From positions 1 to 64,000 of the forward strand of contig WTXG01000050.1 in assembly GCA_022496185.1 (NCBI GenBank): a DNA stretch of 64,000 nucleotides, written 5' to 3'. Each line of letters opens with the position of its first letter. Positions within the stretch are counted from its first letter, which is position 1. The notes under the pieces are model-generated. The model did not search any database, was not told the origin of the DNA, and worked only from the letters and a program-made list of their open reading frames with translations. Shown here in pieces: positions 42,000-52,174 of the stretch. Both the position numbers and the translations under genes were made by a program. This DNA comes from Multifurca ochricompacta (lineage: Eukaryota; Basidiomycota; Agaricomycetes; Russulales; Russulaceae).

Positions 42000-43224
42000 C
42001 CGGTCGGTTTTGGCGGTGGGTCGCTCTGCGGAAGTGCTTGTTCCGTTCTCTGTTGTGTGGCTAGGTCATCAATGTTTCCTTCCCTCTTCAAAGCAAGGAT
42101 GTGGGTAATTCGAGACCATTTGTTCTGGATGGTCGTGGAATCGGATCTATAGGTGAGTTTAATCCTGTTCCTTTCTGGGGCAATTCTAATTGCTTCGAGT
42201 TGTCTTCTTTAGATGTGCGGCAATGTTATCGATGGTGCGGGCTCGGGATGTCAAACCGGGACTTCGGGGTCGCGGTGTCAAGTTTCTTTTCGATGGATTC
42301 GATGGTCTCTTCGTGAAGCAAGCTTGCCTCAAGTCGGGGTTCAAGGATTCTGGGTTCACAGGTCCGTTACTCTGGACACTGTCGGTCGGGGATTGCTGAC
42401 GAGCAATGTAAGGTGGTTTCGGTTTTCAGGTGGTATGTCTTCAGTTTCTGGTTGGGGAGTCCTCTTGCAAGAACTATAAGTCGGTTGTGGGATTCGATTG
42501 GAGCGTTATCAAGCTCCGAGGTTGGGTTCAGTGTCAAAGCAAGGGACGCGTCGTCGTCGCCTTGCGGGTTTGGTGAGTTGTTTCTTTTCTCAGGTTCTGA
42601 CTCTTCTATCAGGTTTCGATGTCGAGGTCGGTCTTCAAGAGACATGTTCTTTCAAGGTCGGGGTTCGGGGTTCTTGCGCGGTTGTCGCGACTTTCTGGGT
42701 TTCGTACAAGGGACGACTCGTTGTCACCTTGCAGTTCTGGTCCAGCAATCAGGATCACTGGCATCCGGGGTCCATTCGGTGGTCTACCTCGACCACAATC
42801 AAGCCGCGGTCAGTACCTCGACCACAGCAAATCAATAAACGATCAAACGTGATCGAGTCAAACTATCAAGGTCGCAACCAAGACAGAATCTGGCAGTCAA
42901 GATCAAGACGAAGATCAAGACAGATCGAAGGAGTCAAGCCGCGGTCAGTACGTCGACCACGACAAAGCAAAGGGATCAAGCCGCGGTCAATACGTCGACC
43001 ACGACCAAGCAAGGAATCGAAGCCGCGGTCAGTACGTCAACCGCGACGAATCAAGGGGATCAATACGGATTGGAGTCAAGTTATCAAGGTCAAGACAATG
43101 ACCAGGATAAGTCAGGTCACCAGGATCAAGATGGATCGAGTTCCGGTGTCGGAGTGAGGGACGCGTCGTCGTTGCCTCACGCGTTCGGTAAGTTGTTCGT
43201 TGGTTTCGGTTAAGTCTGTTCTAA
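42000..43224 (-). other. GAW-5 leader with iterated hairpins and a tandem repeat
   Basis: The PBS (TTAGAACAGACTTAACC on the minus strand) is at 43224-43208. Three 27-nt hairpins lie at 43154-43180 (GTGAGG/CCTCAC), 42706-42732 (ACAAGG/CCTTGC, five pairs) and 42539-42565 (GCAAGG/CCTTGC). Two contain GACGCGTC. A degenerate copy lies near 42388-42404. A repeat around GCCGCGGTCAGTACGTCGAC occupies 42791-43050. No gag core was found. Confidence 0.7.
42791..43050. repeat. tandem/dispersed repeat in GAW-5 leader
   Basis: Four copies of AAGCCGCGGTCAGTACSTCR-ACC start near 42799, 42938, 42972 and 43019. The last three are spaced 34-47 bp and the first is separated by a CAAGATCAAGA-rich stretch. Each carries the palindromes CCGCGG and, in some, GTCGAC. 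Confidence 0.75.
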
Positions 43225-43731
43225 TGTCACAGTTAGGTGCAGAACTGTGTCGGGGATCGTGTGGGAGCTAGCCTCCCAAGTCGCATCAAGATAAGTCAAG
43301 GCTCTAGGTCACAGCAAAGTCAAGTCAGTTCAAGCCCACAACAAAGTCGATAGGGCACGCGCGTGAGATTCGAAGTCGACGGCAGAGACACTCAGTCCTG
43401 CAGCAAGTTCAAGATGATGAAGGCTCTCCAAGTCACATCTTGGAGAGTTCAAGTGAGGCTCTAACTGAGAGGATTCAAGGATTCCGAAGCACCTCTGATT
43501 GAATACAAGAGAACAGACTTGGTCTGTCTCTCTACTCTAGTTGGTCTTTAAATACATGTGGAGCTAGCTATGTCATATTATGTAGAAGCATCTAGTACTA
43601 TGATATAATGTCTAATAGTAGATCAAGCTAGAACTATGGAGAATTAGGAGGGGTTAGGCCCTCAGTAAGCAAAACACCAGTGAAACACAGTATCAAGTCA
43701 TTAGTAACGTCACAGGGAGAATTCTGTCACA
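43225..43731 (-). repeat. GAW-5 5' LTR
   Basis: It is 507 bp, nearly identical to 39851-40357; the differences noticed are at CpGs. The minus strand has TATTTAAA and AAGTCTGTTCT about 32 nt apart. Confidence 0.95.
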
Positions 43732-43876
43732 CAGCCACTCCCTCATTGCCGCCTCGACCTTGCACCCTGACTCAACCCCCACTGCTTTGAAATGCCACGC
43801 CTCCATGAAAATCCTGATGGTAAGCTTTGCTGGCACTGTAGTAGCAAGTACCATCTCAGCTGGTGTTGTCCCATGG

Positions 43877-44463
43877 TGTTACGTCCAGTGCAGGACGTTC
43901 CACACGACTTGTGTGACAGCGTTCGTTTGCGAGTAGATAAGGGACCAATAAGATCCCTTGGAGTTTAAATGGGAGGAGTCAGGGTCAAAGAGGCTGCACT
44001 CTGAGACACTGTTGAGCGGAAAGTACCAGAAGTACTGAGATGATCGAGTCAAGGCGTTCAAAGGGATGTCCAGAAGACAAGCACCGATGTATTCAATAAG
44101 TCGAGTCTGAGGTCTACAAGGTAGCTACAGTGGACTTATATACGTAATCGAATGGGCGTCTAAAGATAAGATGTACGGAGTCATATGGGCCCGAATATAC
44201 GAAAGCGGAGGGCGTAAAGCCGCGCTTCTGATAGGGAATTAAGTAAGTGTCCGGTCGTAAGGATAAGAGATAAGAGATAAGCAAAGGGTGAGTCAAACAC
44301 TTGTACAGTAACACAAACAGAGACAAAGGTCGTCACGGGGAAGGAAGCAAGGCACGTGATGGGTCCCACGATGGAGACGTGATCTGATAGTGAAGGGTAG
44401 GCGGCAGGGAGGGGTTATCATTGGGTAAGAAGAAAAAGACTGGGAGTGACTGGGTTCGTAACA
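43877..44463 (-). repeat. solo ZnK LTR inside ZnK-4 accessory region
   Basis: It is 587 bp, TGTTACGTCCAG...GTTCGTAACA, with duplication CATGG at 43872-43876 and 44464-44468. The primer-like start AGACTCGACTTA is intact on the minus strand near 44097-44108. Confidence 0.95.
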
Positions 44464-44819
44464 CATGGCCAAGAAACAGTGTCAACATTGCCAGAGTACC
44501 TCACACTGGAGCCGCCAGTGTCTGTTCTGCTGACTCACACAGGCCTCTACTGTCCAAAACCCATTGGAATGGTGTGGCAAATGCCTCTCTCACAACACTG
44601 GACACCACGAGATCGACTGCCATGTCTACGATGGCTGTTTTTGATGTGGGAGGAGGGGGCCATATGGTTTTCTACAAACCCACGTTTGCCCCCAGAACAA
44701 AGAGAAGGAGAACTACAACACCAATCACTACGCTGTAGCCGACGACTACCTCTCTCTGGTACAGGATGATGATGGTGCGCCAATCTAGCTGGCTCTGCTA
44801 GGACTTAGAGAGGGGGTAA

Positions 44820-45412
44820 TGTTACAAACCCCACTGCATCGTCTCTTTTCCCTTTTCCTCATGTGACGTGCTGTTTGCCCCTGTTTGTCCTTTGTTGATC
44901 ACATTTATGACCTCCTTTGTACATATTTGTTCCTTATCTTTGACCCAGGCTGTGCTTATCTCTGACTCATACCTTACACAAGAACTCTTATGTATTTTCC
45001 CACCAGAATTGTGACTATACCAGATTCATCTATGTATATTCTCACCTGGCCCACCCTGACTCCATTCTTCATATGGATAGATTACAACTTTGTTGATACA
45101 CCGAGTACGATACTCCAATTTAGGTTCTGACTCTGTTATGTATATAAGACCTATGTAGATAGCCCTGTACAGCTCAGACTCGACTTCTTAATTGACTTGG
45201 TGCATTACCTTCTGGGTAGACTCTAAGACCTGACTCTTGAATTGTCTCAGTGCTTCTGGCACTTCTCCACTCACTGGTACTAAGGGATTAGCTCCTTGGT
45301 ATTGACTTCTCATTCAATCTCTGTGCACTTGAAAGACAGTACACACTTGACTTTGTAGTTTTGCTACACAACTTGTCACACGTCGTGCTGAACACCCGCA
45401 CCAGGCATTACA
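44820..45412 (+). repeat. ZnK-4 3' LTR
   Basis: It is 593 bp, TGTTACAAACCC...CAGGCATTACA, preceded by the PPT. It pairs with 33410-34002. Early differences such as CGAA/CAAA and CCTG/CCCA are explained by CpG decay of a common ancestor. Confidence 0.93.
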
Positions 45413-46401
45413 ATCATGGCTGAAGGTGGGAATGAGAATGTAGGGGCCATGCTGCTAAGCAACAGTTTTCAATCTGGGTGGAGCATTAGACCCAGATTAT
45501 CAAGATCAGACCAACCCCGATGCATCCAACTGTACACTCTGAACTTGGAAGTCCAGTCCCTTGTAAGGGATTACTCACATGTGCTTCAGTGTCACCACAC
45601 TACCTTGCATGGCTCGCACAAAGCCTGGGTGAGGGGCCCAGTCTACACCAATCCACCAGTTCCAGGAGCCAGGGAATGGGGTTCTACAAGTGAACAGAGG
45701 CTTGCCTTTTCAGGAGATATCAAAAAACACATGATCTGAAAAGGAAGCTTGTGTAATAAAATGTTGATCTTCTTCTGGATTGTTTAGTTACAGCCAGGGC
45801 CCATGTTACGACCCCTGCCTAGCAACCCACTTTTCTTCACGATCCCCAGTGACGACCCCACCCATCCCCCTACCTTACATTTCCTGATCACGTCCCCTTC
45901 CTGGGACCTGTCACATGCCCTGCTTCCCTCCCCGTGACCGGCTTTGTCTTTGTTTATGTCACGTTGCTCATGATTGGTTCCTTATCTGTTATCTTCTGTC
46001 TCTTATCATACAACCGGACACTTACTTAATTCCCTATCAGAAGCTAGGCTTTACGCCCTCCGCTTTCGTATATTCAGGCCCATATGACTTGGTGTCTCTT
46101 ATCTTTAGACGCTCATTCGATTACGTATATAAGTCCGCTGTAACTACAATGTAGACCTCAGACTCGACTTATTGAATACATCGGTGTTTGTCTTCTGGAC
46201 TTCCCCTTGAAACCTCTGACTCGATCGTCTCAGTGCTTTTGGCACTTTCCGCTCAACATCGTCATTAGGGAACAGCCCCTTTGACTTTGACTCACCCATT
46301 CGAACTCCAAGAGGTCCTGTTGACCTCTTATCTGACTAACGTACAAAGCTGTCGCACAAGTCGTGCGGAACGTCTCACACCGGACGTAACAGCCCATAAC
46401 C
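45413..46401 (-). other. Copia-2 leader fragment and PBS, split by a solo LTR
   Basis: On the minus strand the boundary at 46401/46402 reads ...CA then GGTTATGGGCCC, the same half-tRNAi-Met PBS as Copia-1. The solo LTR at 45804-46391 sits inside that PBS. 45413-45803 is non-coding leader; short ORFs there look accidental. The gag-pol of this copia element is not in the window. Confidence 0.6.
45804..46391 (+). repeat. solo ZnK LTR in the Copia-2 PBS
   Basis: It is 588 bp, TGTTACGACCCC...CCGGACGTAACA, with duplication GCCCA at 45799-45803 and 46392-46396. TATATAAG near 46126 and AGACTCGACTTATTG near 46160. Confidence 0.95.
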
Positions 46402-46483
46402 TGATGAAACACAGCTGAGGTTAGATAAGTGCTACCTAAATGGGTAGCAAGATAACTAGTCAAGTAATGTTAGCTATACAGTA

Positions 46484-47088
46484 TGTCACAGCAAGGTGTG
46501 ATGCTGTGTCAATGTTCAAGGCTTCAAGGTCATCTATCAAGACTCCAAGGTCCTATCAAGATCAAGTCGAGGTGTGTCGGTCAAAGAGACACGCGCACGA
46601 GACAAAGTAGAGCAGAGACGCCAAGTCCTGCCACAAGTTTCTGGGGTCGAAGTCCTTCTAAGGCACAAACTTAGAAGGTTCAAGTGGGGGTCTTTTCAGT
46701 TCAGTGAAGTGAGTTCAAGCACCTGTATTGAATACAGAAGAACAGACTTAACGTCTTGTCCTTTCTACTAGAGTCTTTATATACATGTATGCTGATAAGG
46801 AGACTATTCTGGTAGTTACTAGAGCCTTCACTAGACAGTCTAATGGTTGTACAGTAGAATGTCCCAGAATGATATAGATGGTGGAGGGGTTACACCCTCT
46901 ACTACTGATCAGTAAGCAGATGAGTAAGATCCTCAGTAAGCAATCAGTCAGCAGTATAAATGATGAGTCATAAGTCCTTTATCAGCAAGTCATGTGGTAA
47001 GAGTTGCATGAGAGAAAAAGAAGAAGAAAAGAAAAGAAAAGTAAATCACATGTCTTCAACCCTTGTACCAGCCTATGGGACCGTCACA
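46484..47088 (-). repeat. solo GAW LTR (GAW-1 type)
   Basis: It is 605 bp, TGTCACAGCAAGG...GACCGTCACA, with duplication CAGTA at 46479-46483 and 47089-47093. It lies five bases inside the Tc1 terminus. It is the uninterrupted reference for the split LTR at 953-10243. Confidence 0.95.
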
Positions 47089-47421
47089 CAGTAGCCCACA
47101 AAACTGTTCCAATGTTTGGCCATCCTGGAGAGATTGACCTACCACACAATGAGAATAATTTCCAAAATTAGTAGAAATTAGTAGATGATAGTGTATCATC
47201 TAAGCTTCAATTAGAGCCTATACTAATGTCAATTGAGTCAGTGGTTCATGATATATAAAATGTTTTGTGAGGCATTATCATTGGAATGGTTTTGTGGCCA
47301 ACATGTGAGATGACAAAACAGGTATCTGGTGGTCATGGGAATGCATTGACAGTCATGTGACAATTTTTAATAAGTTGAACACACACCAAATAATCATCAA
47401 CAACACTTGCTTCTTACCATG

Positions 47422-47645
47422 CATGCCCTCTCTGCTGCCAAAAGGACTCACATTGTCTCCCTCCTCACTTCAGGCAAATCTGCCCATAAAGTGTCAACTA
47501 TGACTGTCCATGGCACTATTATCATCTCAAGATGGGTCATAAATACTGCCCTTACCATCCCAAGTCAAATGGAGGGAGACCAAGGAAGCTGACAGAGAGA
47601 AATGCTCAGCATGCTGTTTGCCTTATCTCCTCTGGCAGGGCAGAC
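47422..47645 (+). pseudogene. Tc1-type transposase N-terminal fragment (left arm)
   Basis: It starts MHALSAAKRTHIVSLLTSGKS with an HTH-like region, then shifts frame ('GGRPRKLTERNAQHAV' lies in another frame). It is interrupted at 47646 by the hAT-like MITE and resumes at 48156 ('DTDVEVTRALQKLL'). No catalytic domain. Confidence 0.7.
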
Positions 47646-48147
47646 TAGTGATGTTCCGGCCCGGCTTGGCCCAAAAGCCGCGGCTTTGGCTTGGCCTGAG
47701 GCGGCTCCGGCTTTCCTAAACTCTGGGCCGAGCCAAAGCCGCCACAGACGGCTTGGCCCTGGCCCGGCTTGGCCCAAGCCGCGGCTTTTGGCAGAGAAAA
47801 TTTTATGACATATAACTAGTAGTTATAGTTCAGCTAATCCAAATATGACTTAGTGTGTTACATATTGCAAAGCTATATCGAAGAAAAAGTTTGAAATGCC
47901 GCAATAAACATGATCACGTGACCAAAATCAACCACTTTGTGATCTGATTTCTACTGATTTTGACGATTGCTATTGCACTTGTATGTGCTGTTGAAAGCCG
48001 CGGCCTGAGCCGGCGGCTTTGGCTTTTAACTTCTCTGAGCCGGGCCAAAGCCCTTGCTGGGCCGTCACAACGGCCTGGCTTGGCCCGGCCCAAACAGGCC
48101 CGGCTTGGCCCGGCTTCCGGCTTTGAGCCGGGCCAGGCACATCACTA
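47646..48147. mobile_element. GC-rich hAT-like MITE
   Basis: It is 502 bp with 8-bp duplication GGGCAGAC (47638-47645, 48148-48155) and ends TAGTGATG / CATCACTA. The ends are rich in GGCCCGGCTTGGC and GCCGCGGCTTTGGC repeats that can pair with each other; the centre is AT-rich. No ORF of its own. TAGNG ends plus an 8-bp duplication suggest hAT. Confidence 0.85.
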
Positions 48148-48292
48148 GGGCAGACACAGATGTGGAAGTGACTAGAGCACTTCAGAAGTTGTTAATGGGT
48201 TCCTCTATCAACATACAATGCCCATCCATCCTCCCATCAAATTTTCAAGCCATACCTGGCCCCTCCCATATCATACACCCCCATTCCATCAT

Positions 48293-48512
48293 AAGTGCAA
48301 TAGGCCACAAAACCAATCCAATGACATTGCTACACAAAACATTTTATATATCATGAACCACTGACTCAATTGACATTAGTATAGGCTCTAAGTGACACTT
48401 AGATGATACAATATCATCTACCAATTTCTACTAATTTTGGAAAGTATTCCTATGGTGTGGTTGGTCAATCTCTTCAGGATGGTTAAACATTGGAATGGTT
48501 TTGTGGGTTACT
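48293..48512. repeat. Tc1 terminal module (MITE-like) at the palindrome centre
   Basis: About 220 bp with inverted ends (GGCCACAAAACC-ATCCAATG / CATTGGAATGGTTTTGTGGG). It matches the outer 215 bp of the fold-back arms with scattered changes. TA at 48513-48514 follows. Confidence 0.8.
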
Positions 48513-48875
48513 GTATGATGGAATGGGGGTGTATGATATGGGAGGGGCCAGGTATGGCTTGAAAATTTGATGGGAGGATGGATGGGCATTGTATGTTGAT
48601 AGAGGAACCCATTAACAACTTCTGAAGTGCTCTAGTCACTTCCACATCTGTGTCTGCCCTGCCAGAGGAGATAAGGCAAACAGCATGCTGAGCATTTCTC
48701 TCTGTCAGCTTCCTTGGTCTCCCTCCATTTGACTTGGGATGGTAAGGGCAGTATTTATGACCCATCTTGAGATGATAATAGTGCCATGGACAGTCATAGT
48801 TGACACTTTATGGGCAGATTTGCCTGAAGTGAGGAGGGAGACAATGTGAGTCCTTTTGGCAGCAGAGAGGGCATG
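48508..48875 (-). pseudogene. Tc1-type transposase N-terminal fragment (right arm)
   Basis: It is the inverse copy of the left-arm fragment without the hAT-like insertion: 'MHALSAAKRTHIVSLLTSGKS', then after a frame change 'KYCPYHPKSNGGRPRKLTERNAQHAVCLISSGRADTDVEVTRALQKLL'. The uninterrupted sequence confirms the insertion boundaries at 47646-48147. Confidence 0.75.
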
Positions 48876-49522
48876 CATGGTAAGAAGCAAGTGTTGTTGA
48901 TGATTATTTGGTGTGTGTTCAACTTATTAAAAATTGTCACATGACTGTCAATGCATTCCCATGACCACCAGATACCTGTTTTGTCATCTCACATGTTGGC
49001 CACAAAACCATTCCAATGATAATGCCTCACAAAACATTTTATATATCATGAACCACTGACTCAATTGACATTAGTATAGGCTCTAATTGAAGCTTAGATG
49101 ATACACTATCATCTACTAATTTCTACTAATTTTGGAAATTATTCTCATTGTGTGGTAGGTCAATCTCTCCAGGATGGCCAAACATTGGAACAGTTTTGTG
49201 GGCTACTGTATGTGCGGTAAAGATAATCTAAGTAAATACTCACTTCAGTTGTGAATGGTCAAAACTGAAGTGTACAACACAGAAATAATGTCCTTAAATA
49301 CTGTAAAGAGTGTGCTGTGCTATGGTCATGAAGGATTGTATCTTAATCATAAGTAATCATAACAAACAAGTGGAATGTCAGTAGGTATATTACAATGTCC
49401 ACTTAACTCTGTCTTGCACCAGCAACTCCAGTCACCTCTGATCTGGTCCAGCCAACTCTGATCCATTACTGGCTCAACATTAATGACAAGATTAAAGCTC
49501 ATTCAGTCAATGCTGTCTAACA

Positions 49523-50096
49523 GCCATTTTTTGATGGGTTTGGATGGTGTTTTCTATAGAACAGGTATGGCGCAGCCTACACTAGATACTACATTACTGC
49601 TAGCTATCTCACCTTTGTTTTACTTTTGAGACTTAGATGCAGTCGTTAATGCGATAGCAACTGCTTAATCTATAGCAGTTATACAGTAGTTTATATACAA
49701 TTTAATGTACTATATCAGCTACTTAATTATATGAGTGCGTTATCTCGTTATTGATGTGATTTGATCACATGCCCGATCTTAGATGTATATTCTAAGTAAT
49801 CTAGCTAATTATGAACGCATTCTTACTTGCGTTATCTACGTGTGATCACAATCATGTCGTACTGCTATCCCAGAGCCTCTGTACCAGTATCTTGGTTCAA
49901 CATTTTCTGTACCCATAACCATCCATCTTGATGATTGACTTGAGCTGCTACAGTATGGGTATGGTGTGCAGCCCTAGGGAGAGCAAAGACTAGGAGATTA
50001 TTCAGATTGAAAACGAGGGTTGAAATCAAAGGACAAGTGTGGTTCTTTGAGGATGAGAGGGTGAGAGGTTGTGTTGGTACTATATGTGGTAGTCAC
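49523..50096. other. unassigned repeat-like DNA, no gene
   Basis: AT-rich. It includes one unit related to the 13612-14015 minisatellite (near 49785-49830), a TTGATCACATG/CACGTGTGATCAC region, and two copies of a GGTATGGYGYGCAGCC motif (49565-49579, 49958-49973) resembling copia LTR termini. No coding potential recognised. Confidence 0.4.
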
Positions 50097-50268
50097 TGTA
50101 GAACAGGCATGGTGTGCAGCATACTGACTGTAGAGTGTTAGCGTGTAAAGCTAGAAACAAGTTATACTTCAGAGATAGAAGAAACTCTATATTACTATAC
50201 TACACACCTAGAAACAAGTTATCTACAAGAGACGGTTAGTTATAGGTAAGGTAGTAAGTAGAGAGACT
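50097..50268 (-). repeat. copia LTR fragment
   Basis: It begins TGTAGAACAGGCATGGTGTG and continues CAGCATACTGACTG, then the same layout as 793-952. It is cut at 50268 by the ZnK-5 LTR. Confidence 0.7.
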
Positions 50269-50868
50269 TGTTATGTCCGGTGCAGGACGTTCTGCACGAC
50301 TTGTGCGACAGCGTACTATTTGGGATTGGATAAGAAACCAACAAGGCTTCTTGGAGTGAAACGGGATGAGTCAAAGTCAAAGAGGCTGTCCTCTGAGACA
50401 ATGTTGAGCGGAAAGGTGTCAGAAACACCGAGACAAACAAGTCAGGGATCCAAAGGGGTGTCCAGAAGACAAGCACCGATGTATTCAATAAGTTGAGTCT
50501 GAGGTCTACAATGTAGTTACAGCAGACTTATATACGTAATTGAATGAGCGTCTACAAGATAAGATAACAGAGTCAGGTGGGCCCGAATATATGGAAGCGG
50601 AGGGTGTAAAGCTTGGCTTCTGATAGGGTATTAAGTAAGTGTCTGGTCGTAAAGATAAAGAGATAAAGAGATAACAAGATAACAAGATAAGGGGCCAAAC
50701 ATGAGTACACAGCGGGTCAACAAATGCAAAGCGAGTCACGGGGAGGGACGTAGGGCATGTGATGGGTCCCAGGAGGGAGACGTGATCAAGAAGTGTAGGG
50801 TAGGGGGGCGGGTAGGGTCATCACTGGGGATCATGAAGAAAAGTGGGTTGCTAGGCAGGGGTTGTAAC
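50269..50868 (-). repeat. ZnK-5 3' LTR
   Basis: It is 600 bp, TGTTATGTCCGG...GTTGTAACA. The reverse-complement PPT GAAGAGGGGGTGA abuts it. A (GATAAAGA)/(ACAAGATA) low-complexity run lies near 50653-50690. Confidence 0.93.
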
Positions 50869-50900
50869 ATCACCCCCTCTTCTGGCTCTAGCTGACCCAG

Positions 50901-52137
50901 CTAGAAACGACTCGTACCATCATCATCCTGCACCAAGTCCAGGTAATCGTCAGCTACATTACGATTGTCCATGGTATAGTTCTCCTTGTCCTCATCCTGG
51001 GGACACCTATGTGCACGGAGGAAACCGTAAGGACCGTGCTGTCTGCATGAGTAACAGAGGTCGTGGATAGGGCAGTCCAACTCGCGATGCCCTGCGTTGT
51101 GTCGTAGGCACTTGCCGCACCAGCCAGACGGATTGATAATTGTTGGGGGGACGCCTACACGCCAGAAAATGCAGAACCAGCTCCAGTGCAGGTTGCTGCG
51201 ACAGTGGCGACACCACTTGCAGTTGAGGGGACAGTTCCAACTGAGGTGGTACTTACTGTCACACCGCCAGCATGTTTCTCCGCAGGGATTCTCGTGCATC
51301 CGTGGCATCTCGAACCAATTTGGCAGCAGCCTCGGTGCGGCCCCTAATGATCGTGGAGGGAGAGGTCATGCGTACGTGTCGGCATACCTTTCAGCAATGG
51401 TCTGGTAGGCATCCCCTGTCTCCAACCTCTTCCGGATCTCTACCAACTCCTGCTCAACCTGGAACATCCCACTGGTCAACCTCGTCATCATCCTTGCATG
51501 TTCCTTGTACTGCTTGTTGAGTGTCGTACGTAGCGTCAGGTTCTTCTGCAGCCTCATTACCTCGGCTTTGAGGCGCAGGAGATGCATATCATTCAGCACT
51601 TCGTCAATCGCAAAGGCTCGGGAATCTTCCGCAGCTAAGTGCCCCAACTGCTCATCGCTCATCGTGTGATGCAGTCGTCCTGTATAGCATTCTTCCAAAT
51701 AAACCAGAGCCCCATAGACGGGGCCATTCTTCTTCATGCATCCTGTGACATCCATTCCTCCATTGGTATAGAAGATGTACTTAGCTATAGCCATGGTGCC
51801 ATCCGCCATGGTGATCTCAAGTGGGAAGTACATCAATGAGTTCGGGTTGTTGGTGAAGAACGGGAACTCGGGAACTTCATCATCCATCTCCATGCCCACC
51901 AAGTCATTTGGATGCAGCTCTTCACAGTGTTCGAAGTCGTCATTGGGGTTGGGGGACTGGTTCTTGACTCGTGCTTCTGCGGCTTCGTAATCGATGGGGA
52001 TGAGGGACGAGTGGAGGGGTGAGTGGAGGGAAGTTTTCAACAACTATGTGGGAGGCAGTGAAAGCATCGATGGCAGCATTGGCAGCAATGGAAGACATAG
52101 TGGATTGTATGGTGTTAGAACGTTGCTGTGAGAGCAT
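50901..52137 (-). pseudogene. ZnK-5 accessory ORF: novel domain, coiled coil, four zinc knuckles
   Basis: ATG 52137 (MLSQQRSNTIQ), 38 nt after the pol stop (TAA, 52175-52177). One frameshift near 52025 and one TGA at 51366-51368 (an Arg CGA at this place in ZnK-2). Conserved blocks are 'IPIDYEAAEARVKNQSPNPNDDFEH', 'EFPFFTNNPNS', 'AKYIFYTNGGMDVTGCMKK' and 'VEQELVEIRKRLETGDAY'. Knuckles are CWRCDSKYHLSWNC, CRHCRSNLHWSWFC, CGKCLRHNAGHRELDC and CYSCRQHGPYGFLRAHRC. The end is 'DDYLDLVQDDDG'. No function can be assigned beyond likely nucleic-acid binding. Confidence 0.82.
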
Positions 52138-52174
52138 GTACTGGGGAATTTGGCTGGGCTCTGGGTTGCTCCTT

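Larger units (their letters stand above)
39851..43731 (-). mobile_element. GAW-5, internally deleted non-autonomous gypsy element
   Basis: It is 3881 bp with 507-bp LTRs and a perfect duplication CAGCC at 39846-39850 and 43732-43736. The interior lacks gag, PR, RT, RNase H and most of the integrase. It keeps a long leader with iterated hairpins, the integrase C-terminus/chromodomain and ORF3. The interior is visibly CpG-rich compared with its neighbours, so it is younger or less mutated. Confidence 0.95.
39076..44788 (+). pseudogene. ZnK-4 accessory region fused to Pol: novel domain, coiled coil, zinc knuckles
   Basis: It continues in frame from the chromodomain: 'PNDLINVNFGDESPEFPFFPNNPNS', 'AKYIYYTNEGMDVAGCLEKGGPVY', 'VDQLHYVLGPEHLQHLSAHDPRTFAINEVLQDLHMP', a TGA at 39639, then a helical stretch. 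GAW-5 interrupts at 39851-43736. Coding resumes with 'MPRLHENPDGKLCWHCSSKYHLSWCC' (in part), then a solo LTR (43877-44468), then CQHCQSTSHWSRQC, CGKCLSHNTGHHEIDC and a fourth GPYGFLQTHVC motif. It ends 'DDYLSLVQDDDGAPI*' at 44786-44788. The four-knuckle order equals ZnK-2 and ZnK-5. Confidence 0.82.
33410..45412 (+). mobile_element. ZnK-4, Ty3/gypsy chromovirus with two nested insertions
   Basis: Two 593-bp LTRs (33410-34002 and 44820-45412) differ mainly at CpGs. After removing GAW-5 (3881 bp) and a solo LTR, the internal region holds gag, pol and the zinc-knuckle region in the usual order, with PPT AGAGAGGGGGTAA at 44807-44819. The flanks CGATG and ATCAT do not form a duplication, so an exchange with another copy is possible. 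Confidence 0.93.
46479..49208. mobile_element. second Tc1/mariner fold-back, itself carrying three insertions
   Basis: TA flanks lie at 46477-46478 and 49209-49210, with termini CAGTAGCCCACAAAACTGTT on both sides. The right arm (about 48513-49208) is the inverse of the left arm once the solo GAW LTR (46484-47088) and the hAT-like MITE (47646-48147) are removed. The spacer (48293-48512) is a third copy of the about 215-bp terminal module. Each arm has an N-terminal transposase fragment facing the centre. Confidence 0.88.
46402..49522 (-). repeat. Copia-2 5' LTR, split by a Tc1 fold-back (outer end uncertain)
   Basis: LTR sequence is at 46402-46478 and from 49211 on. The part after 49211 keeps the copia layout on the minus strand: TATTTAAGG near 49298, then an inverted repeat CACTTCAGTT / AACTGAAGTG (49241-49272). 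The outer end at 49522 (GTCTAACA) is a guess. Confidence 0.5.

Noticed and set aside
42498..43157. Plus-strand 219-codon ORF rich in Arg/Ser/Pro in the GAW-5 leader
   Set aside because: It is antisense to the element and its repeats are the translation of the GC-rich leader repeat. No homologous protein pattern or sensible start.
33410..45412. Target duplication for ZnK-4
   Set aside because: The flanks CGATG and ATCAT do not match even allowing CpG changes, so none was claimed although the LTR pair is convincing.
45416..45739. Plus-strand 107-codon ORF beginning MAEGGNENVG
   Set aside because: It lies in the Copia-2 leader antisense to the element, with no recognisable domain. Probably chance.
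49558..49976. A MITE bounded by the two GGTATGGYGYGCAGCC motifs
   Set aside because: The motifs are in direct, not inverted, orientation and no duplication was found.
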